Source: an uncultured Duncaniella sp.
Lineage (GTDB): Bacteria; Bacteroidota; Bacteroidia; Bacteroidales; Muribaculaceae
Reading direction: 5' to 3'
Assembly: GCA_958352885.1 (NCBI GenBank)
Contig: CATWQI010000004.1
Coordinates: 186,001 to 250,000 of the forward strand
Length of the DNA: 64,000 bases
Positions 59,124-64,000 of the stretch are shown piece by piece; positions within the stretch are counted from its first letter, which is position 1, and the number at the start of each line of letters is the position of its first letter. The translations under genes were made by a program, and so were the position numbers. The notes under the pieces were generated by a model that saw nothing but the letters and a program-made list of their open reading frames with translations, was not told the DNA's origin and made no database searches.

Positions 59124-60395
59124 ATGAAAGTTGACGTTCTTCTCGGGCTCCAGTGGGGCGATGAAGGTAAAGGAAAAGTCGTGGATGTGTTGACTCCGCG
59201 CTATGATGTCGTTGCCCGTTTTCAGGGTGGTCCTAACGCCGGTCATACCCTCGAATTTGAAGGCAAGAAGTATGTGTTGCGTTCAATCCCGTCAGGAATT
59301 TTCCAGCATGGGCAGATTAACATCATCGGCAACGGTGTGGTGCTTGACCCGGTGCTTTTCAAACAGGAGGCAGAGGAGCTGGAGAAGAGTGGGGTAGACC
59401 TCCGCTCAATCCTTAAGATTTCCAAGAAGGTCCACCTTATTGCTCCGACACATCGTCTGCTTGACGCTGCGAATGAGAAAGCAAAGGGTGGCAAGAAAAT
59501 CGGCACTACCGGCAAAGGTATCGGTCCCACATATACCGACAAGATTTCACGTAATGGTCTTCGGCTCGGAGATGTTTTCCACAATTTCAAGGAGAAATAT
59601 TCAGCCCTGCGTCAGCGTCATCTTGACCAGCTTGCGGCTCTCGGTTCGACTCCGGAGAACCTTGAGGCCCTTGAGGAGGCTTGGATGGATGCAATCGTGT
59701 ATCTCAAAGGATTTCCCATTGTCGACTCTGAGTTCCTGATTAACCAGCTGCTTAAGGACGGCAAGAGCGTGCTGTGCGAAGGTGCGCAGGGTACATTGCT
59801 TGACATTGATTTCGGCTCATATCCTTTTGTGACTTCATCCAATACCATCAGTGCCGGTGCATGCTCTGGTCTTGGTGTGGCTCCTAACAGGATTGGTGAG
59901 GTGTTCGGCATATTCAAGGCTTACTGCACTCGCGTAGGAAGCGGCCCTTTCCCCACCGAACTGTTTGATGCAACCGGTAAGCGCATCCGTGACCTCGGAC
60001 ATGAGTATGGTGCTGTTACAGGGCGTGAGCGCCGTTGCGGTTGGATTGACCTCGTGGCGCTTCGTTACGCCATTATGCTGAACGGCGTGACTCAGCTTAT
60101 CATGATGAAGAGCGACGTGCTCGACGGATTTGAGGAAATCAAGGCATGCGTGGCTTATAAGGTCAATGGCGTTGAGACTACCCAATTCCCGTTCTCGATT
60201 GACGAATCTATCGAACCGGTCTACAAGACCCTCCCGGGCTGGCGTAAGGATATGACCAAGATGCAGAGCGAGGATGAGTTCCCTCAGGAGTTCAAGGATT
60301 ATATCGATTTCCTTGAGAAGGAGCTGCAAACTCCTATTACCATTGTGTCTATCGGACCTGATCGCTCGCAGACAATTGTAAGAAATAATAAATAA
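59124..60395 (+). CDS. purA: Adenylosuccinate synthetase
   Basis: 423 residues from the ATG at 59124 (MKVDVLLGLQWGDEGKGKVV). The longer frame from 59022 overlaps the Fur gene. GTP-binding GDEGKGK at the start, NAGHT near 39, and TGRERRCGWIDLVALRYA near 300 are conserved. IMP to adenylosuccinate in purine synthesis. It follows the Fur gene by 40 bp and precedes the DUF1015 gene by 19 bp. Confidence 0.95.
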   Translation: MKVDVLLGLQWGDEGKGKVVDVLTPRYDVVARFQGGPNAGHTLEFEGKKYVLRSIPSGIFQHGQINIIGNGVVLDPVLFKQEAEELEKSGVDLRSILKISKKVHLIAPTHRLLDAANEKAKGGKKIGTTGKGIGPTYTDKISRNGLRLGDVFHNFKEKYSALRQRHLDQLAALGSTPENLEALEEAWMDAIVYLKGFPIVDSEFLINQLLKDGKSVLCEGAQGTLLDIDFGSYPFVTSSNTISAGACSGLGVAPNRIGEVFGIFKAYCTRVGSGPFPTELFDATGKRIRDLGHEYGAVTGRERRCGWIDLVALRYAIMLNGVTQLIMMKSDVLDGFEEIKACVAYKVNGVETTQFPFSIDESIEPVYKTLPGWRKDMTKMQSEDEFPQEFKDYIDFLEKELQTPITIVSIGPDRSQTIVRNNK

Positions 60396-60414
60396 CCTAA
60401 ATCTTGAGAATACC

Positions 60415-61659
60415 ATGGCTAAAGTTAAACCGTTTAAAGGAGTCCGCCCCCCGAAGGAGCTGGTGACTTCTGTCGCTTCAAGGCCTTATGATGTGCTTAA
60501 CTCGGAAGAGGCGCGTAAGGAGGCTGAGGGTAATCCACGCTCGCTATATCATATTATCAAGCCGGAAATAGATTTTGAACCTGGCACTGACGAGCACGAC
60601 GCGAAGGTCTATGACAAGGCGGTGGAGAATTTCAACGCTTTCCAGAATAATGGCTGGCTCGTACAGGATGATGCAGACCATTATTACATATATGCGCAGA
60701 CTATGAACGGTCGCACTCAGTATGGCATCGTAGTTGCCGCTAATGTGGATGACTACATGGAAGGCAGAATCAAGAAGCACGAGCTTACCCGCCGGGACAA
60801 GGAAGAGGACAGAATGAAGCATGTGCGTATCAACAATGCTAATGTTGAGCCTGTATTCTTTGCTTTCCCGGACAATGAAGTTCTTCAGGCTGTTATTGAC
60901 GAGGTGACAGCGGGAGAGCCGGAGTATGATTTTGTGGCTCCCGACGGCTTTGGTCACCATTTCTGGGTTATTGACAATCCGGAAACTATCGCTAAGGTTA
61001 CCGAGGAGTTTTCACGTATCCCGTACCTGTACATTGCGGACGGGCATCATCGTTCGGCTGCTGCTGCTTTGGTGGGACATGAAAAGGCTGTTAACAATCC
61101 TGCCCATACAGGGACTGAGGAGTATAACTATTTCCTTGCTGTGGCTTTCCCGGCATCCCATCTCAATATTATTGACTACAACCGTGTTGTTAAGGATTTG
61201 AACGGCTTGTCTGCCGCACAGTTCATTGACAGGTTGAAGGAAAACTTCATCGTCGAAGAAAAAGGTGAGGAAGAATATCGCCCCGGTTGTCTGCATAATT
61301 TCTCGCTCTATCTTGATGGAGCGTGGTACTCTCTTACCGCTAAGGAGGGTACATATAATGATGATGACCCCATAGGTGTGCTGGATGTGACAATCTCAAG
61401 TGACCTGATCCTGCGTGATATACTTGGTATCACGGATTTGCGCAGTGACAAGCGTATTGATTTCGTGGGTGGTATACGTGGTCTTGGCGAATTGAAGCAG
61501 CGTGTTGATTCCGGCGAGATGGCGGTGGCTCTTGCTCTCTATCCGGTGTCGATGAAGCAACTCATGGATATCGCTGATTCAGGAAACATAATGCCCCCAA
61601 AGACTACATGGTTTGAACCGAAATTGCGTTCCGGTCTTGTGATTCATAAACTTGACTAA
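60415..61659 (+). CDS. DUF1015-family protein
   Basis: 414 residues. DUF1015 features: VKPFKGVRPPKELV, RPYDVLNSEEARKE, SLYHIIKPEI, YIADGHHRSAAA, and DFVGGIRGLGEL. The GHHRSAAA block is the most conserved. Found in Bacteroidetes and archaea, biochemical role not settled; a link with serine metabolism has been proposed by neighbourhood elsewhere. Here it follows purA by 19 bp. Confidence 0.85.
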   Translation: MAKVKPFKGVRPPKELVTSVASRPYDVLNSEEARKEAEGNPRSLYHIIKPEIDFEPGTDEHDAKVYDKAVENFNAFQNNGWLVQDDADHYYIYAQTMNGRTQYGIVVAANVDDYMEGRIKKHELTRRDKEEDRMKHVRINNANVEPVFFAFPDNEVLQAVIDEVTAGEPEYDFVAPDGFGHHFWVIDNPETIAKVTEEFSRIPYLYIADGHHRSAAAALVGHEKAVNNPAHTGTEEYNYFLAVAFPASHLNIIDYNRVVKDLNGLSAAQFIDRLKENFIVEEKGEEEYRPGCLHNFSLYLDGAWYSLTAKEGTYNDDDPIGVLDVTISSDLILRDILGITDLRSDKRIDFVGGIRGLGELKQRVDSGEMAVALALYPVSMKQLMDIADSGNIMPPKTTWFEPKLRSGLVIHKLD

Positions 61660-61689
61660 TTATAATCCGATATTAGGCTCAAAATAATT

Positions 61690-61726
61690 AGCAAGTCCCG
61701 CATCGGTATATGATGCGGGACTTGCT
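61690..61726 (+). terminator. Terminator after the DUF1015 gene
   Basis: AGCAAGTCCCGCATC (61690-61704) / GATGCGGGACTTGCT (61712-61726), a 15-bp perfect stem, followed by TCTTTTTG. Ends the purA run. Confidence 0.85.
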
Positions 61727-61779
61727 TCTTTTTGCTTATGTCTGAATTGTCGAATTGTCCTTTTGTTTAGTGGAAGTCA

Positions 61780-62412
61780 TCAGGCTTCTGAGCCTATGAT
61801 TCTTCTTGCCCCAATGAAGTGGCGTGAGTAATAGCCGTTGTCAGGGAATTTCTGGTATGTCACCCCTTTTTTGGTCGAGGCGTGGATAAATGTGAGGGTG
61901 CCGTCCTCGTTTACGTCCACTACCATTGCGACATGTCCTACACGGCCTTTGCCGCTTGAACGGCTTGAGAAAAACATTAAGTCGCCCGGCTTGATGTCCT
62001 GCTTGTCAACTTTTTCTCCCTGGGAGTACTGGGCTCGTGACGAACGGTTTAGGGTAATGCCGAACTGTTTGAACACATATCCTACGAAGCCTGAGCAGTC
62101 AAACGCTTTTGGCCCTGCCGCTCCGAGACGATAGCGTGTTCCAAGAAATTTTGCAGCATATTCCGCCATTTTGTCTACGATGCCGGATTCGGCGATATTT
62201 GAGCCTTCATCCTCTATTTCTGTAAACGGTGAGTTTTCCCGTACAGACTCGTATGCACGCTCGATAAGCCTGTTTGCCACATCAAATGTGGTGGAGACTG
62301 TGTGCGCTGCCGGCAATTTGTATGGAGCATGGGTCTCATCTGCTTTTGCATTGAAACTGCATGCGATAGTTATAATTGATAGGATTATTGACGATTTGGC
62401 TAAGATATTCAT
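61780..62412 (-). CDS. NlpC/P60 (C40) peptidase
   Basis: 210 residues. A signal-like N-terminus (MNILAKSSIILSIITIACSFN). The catalytic Cys is in FDCSGFVGYVF (near 105) and the His in GRVGHVAMVVDV near 156. Cleaves peptide bonds in peptidoglycan in the periplasm. It is convergent to the purA run and no partner is adjacent. Confidence 0.88.
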   Translation of the reverse strand: MNILAKSSIILSIITIACSFNAKADETHAPYKLPAAHTVSTTFDVANRLIERAYESVRENSPFTEIEDEGSNIAESGIVDKMAEYAAKFLGTRYRLGAAGPKAFDCSGFVGYVFKQFGITLNRSSRAQYSQGEKVDKQDIKPGDLMFFSSRSSGKGRVGHVAMVVDVNEDGTLTFIHASTKKGVTYQKFPDNGYYSRHFIGARRIIGSEA

Positions 62413-62949
62413 TTCCGCTTAATGTTTTAAGGTGATGATTCTTAATTTAGATTCAATTCGATTGGCGAATCATCTGTTCTGTGACACTGCAAAGTTAATC
62501 AATATTTGCAGTTTGGGCAAACGGTAACATGTTGTGGATACGTTGATTGAGTTAAATTAAAGGTTTCGTAAGGTAATGAAACAATATTTTGCACGAGAGG
62601 CTAATGTGTTAAAATTTTCGCAGAATATTAGGGTTGAAAATACAATAATTAACATATTTTAATATTTAAAATACCCATTTGTAAAGCCGTTGTGCATAAA
62701 TAGAATTCAAGATGTGTTGTATTGGATTAACAATAGTTAAATAATGCGTGCTTAATTATATTGGTAATTGATTGAAATATAAAGTATAATGCGGGTAGGT
62801 GCTTTTAAGACGATTACAATAATTTGCGTATTTTAACTAAAATGTAGCGACTTTTAACTCGAAATATGTGTTTAAAACTTTATTCGTGCTTTACGATGGT
62901 GCTGTTTTTACAATATGTTGTATAAGTGCTAAAAAGAGGAATAATTGGT

Positions 62950-62981
62950 GTTGATATATTCGGAAAATTTTGCGACCTTTG
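62950..62981 (+). promoter_or_regulatory. Promoter for pfp
   Basis: -33 GTTG (62950-62953), 20 bp, -7 GACCTTTG (62974-62981; first base deviates), giving a leader of about 60 nt. The 640 bp between the NlpC/P60 gene and pfp are AT-rich and contain no ORF or RNA I can support. Confidence 0.5.
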
Positions 62982-63049
62982 CACGGATGTTGGTTTCATG
63001 ATGGAGCCGATGTTTATATTTAGAACAAAATAAATCCAATTCTAAGATA

Positions 63050-64000
63050 ATGAAGAAAAGTGCGTTGCAACAAGCCCGTGCGGCTTATCGTCCTCAGCTT
63101 CCTATCGTGCTTACCGGTAGTATGAAAGTTGTTGAAGGCCAGCCCACCCAGTCGGTAGCTGACCAAGAAGAGATTAAAAAATTGTTCCCCAACACTTATG
63201 GTCTTCCCGAATTGCATTTCGAGAAAACTTCATATGACTATAAGTATGAACCTATTAATGTCGGTGTGATTCTTTCAGGCGGTCAGGCTCCTGGCGGTCA
63301 TAACGTCATCAGTGGTCTCTTCGACGGCATAAAGAATATAAACAAGCAGAGCCGCCTGTATGGATTCCTAATGGGACCTGGTGGGCTTGTGGAGCATCGC
63401 TATATGGAACTCACCTCTGATATTATTGACGAGTATCGTAATACCGGTGGTTTTGATATTATAGGCTCAGGTAGAACTAAGCTTGAGACCAAGGAGCAGT
63501 TTGACAAAGGTCTTGAAATCCTGCGTGAGCTTAACATCAAGGCGCTTGTAATTATCGGTGGTGATGACTCGAATACCAATGCCGCTATTCTTGCTGAGTA
63601 TTATAAAGCTATTGGTGCCGGTGTGCAGGTAATCGGTGTGCCGAAGACCATTGACGGCGACCTTAAAAATGATGTTATCGAGACTTCATTTGGTTTTGAT
63701 ACCGCCACTAAAGTTTACTCTGAGGTTATCGGTAATATACAGCGTGACTGTAATTCCGCCAAGAAATATTGGCACTTTATCAAACTGATGGGTCGTTCTG
63801 CTTCTCATATCGCTCTTGAATGTGCCCTTCAGTGCCAGCCCAATATCTGTATTATCTCAGAGGAGGTAGAGGCTAAGAAGATGACGCTTCAGCAGGTTGT
63901 CGATGATATTGCTGACGCTGTTGTAGCTCGTGCGCAGAATGGCGACAATTATGGTGTGGTGCTCATACCAGAAGGTCTTATCGAGTTCATTCCTGCGGTC
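63050..64000 (+). CDS. pfp: PPi-dependent phosphofructokinase (partial)
   Basis: First 317 codons; the frame is open to the last base, so the gene continues beyond the window. VILSGGQAPGGHNVISGL is the N-terminal nucleotide loop, GGDDSNTNA (Asp where ATP-using enzymes have Gly) is the PPi signature, and VPKTIDGDL is the substrate loop. Catalyses the reversible phosphorylation of fructose-6-phosphate with pyrophosphate. The ATG at 63050 lies about 60 nt after the predicted start of RNA. Confidence 0.92.
   Translation, partial: MKKSALQQARAAYRPQLPIVLTGSMKVVEGQPTQSVADQEEIKKLFPNTYGLPELHFEKTSYDYKYEPINVGVILSGGQAPGGHNVISGLFDGIKNINKQSRLYGFLMGPGGLVEHRYMELTSDIIDEYRNTGGFDIIGSGRTKLETKEQFDKGLEILRELNIKALVIIGGDDSNTNAAILAEYYKAIGAGVQVIGVPKTIDGDLKNDVIETSFGFDTATKVYSEVIGNIQRDCNSAKKYWHFIKLMGRSASHIALECALQCQPNICIISEEVEAKKMTLQQVVDDIADAVVARAQNGDNYGVVLIPEGLIEFIPAV

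Overview
The window is a Bacteroidales chromosome segment, most likely Muribaculaceae or a near relative. This rests on family content (TamL, PorQ, DUF4827, DUF4270, DUF4861, a short RpoD without region 1.1, PPi-dependent phosphofructokinase) and on promoters of the Bacteroidetes -33/-7 form TTTG-N20-TAnnTTTG. The genus is inference; the order is well supported.

Layout. 1-7 kb (minus): DUF4827 lipoprotein, DHH phosphoesterase, a TPR-type sensor kinase whose phospho-acceptor His is Arg, a HAD phosphatase and the Omp85 lipoprotein TamL. 7.2-14.5 kb (plus): coiled-coil membrane protein, MgtC-like protein, CPA2 antiporter with an overlapping pseudokinase, a YtxH/holin-like envelope-stress operon, and PrmA. 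14.5-15.6 kb: an AT-rich acyltransferase. 15.8-27.6 kb: DUF4861 protein, RpoD, a GT5 N-domain protein, DUF4270 lipoprotein, tRNA-Thr, rubrerythrin, then a magnesium module (response regulator, kinase, MgtA, porin) with four 11-bp-phased repeats before mgtA, and tRNA-Pro.

28.1-38.7 kb is the unusual part. Two tRNA-Ser genes point towards each other, each followed by an inverted copy of the same 43-bp terminator-like sequence. Between them lies an AT-rich block of 17 co-oriented small genes encoding DUF4304-, DUF2750-, Imm32-, DUF3592-like and pentapeptide-repeat proteins and many small membrane proteins, with no recognisable toxin or recombinase. Adjacent genes overlap through a recurring junction in which the end of one gene (..ETD-stop) is also the start of the next (MKLTDK..). 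I read it as an orphan immunity-gene array, related in concept to acquired interbacterial defence clusters, with a junction that may serve as a shuffling site.

39-64 kb is mostly housekeeping: nitroreductase, B12-dependent ribonucleotide reductase with a perfect DnaA box in its leader, nitrilase and acyltransferase, thrC, a lipoprotein, exonuclease, ispH, cmk, porQ, a TonB-domain protein, an EamA transporter broken by one in-frame stop, pgeF, dnaA, an HsdR_N-like protein, holA, a GH106-like hydrolase, a Fur regulator, purA, a DUF1015 protein, an NlpC/P60 peptidase, and the first 317 codons of pfp, which runs off the end. All positions and motifs were read by eye; family names come from recognition of conserved motifs, not from a search.
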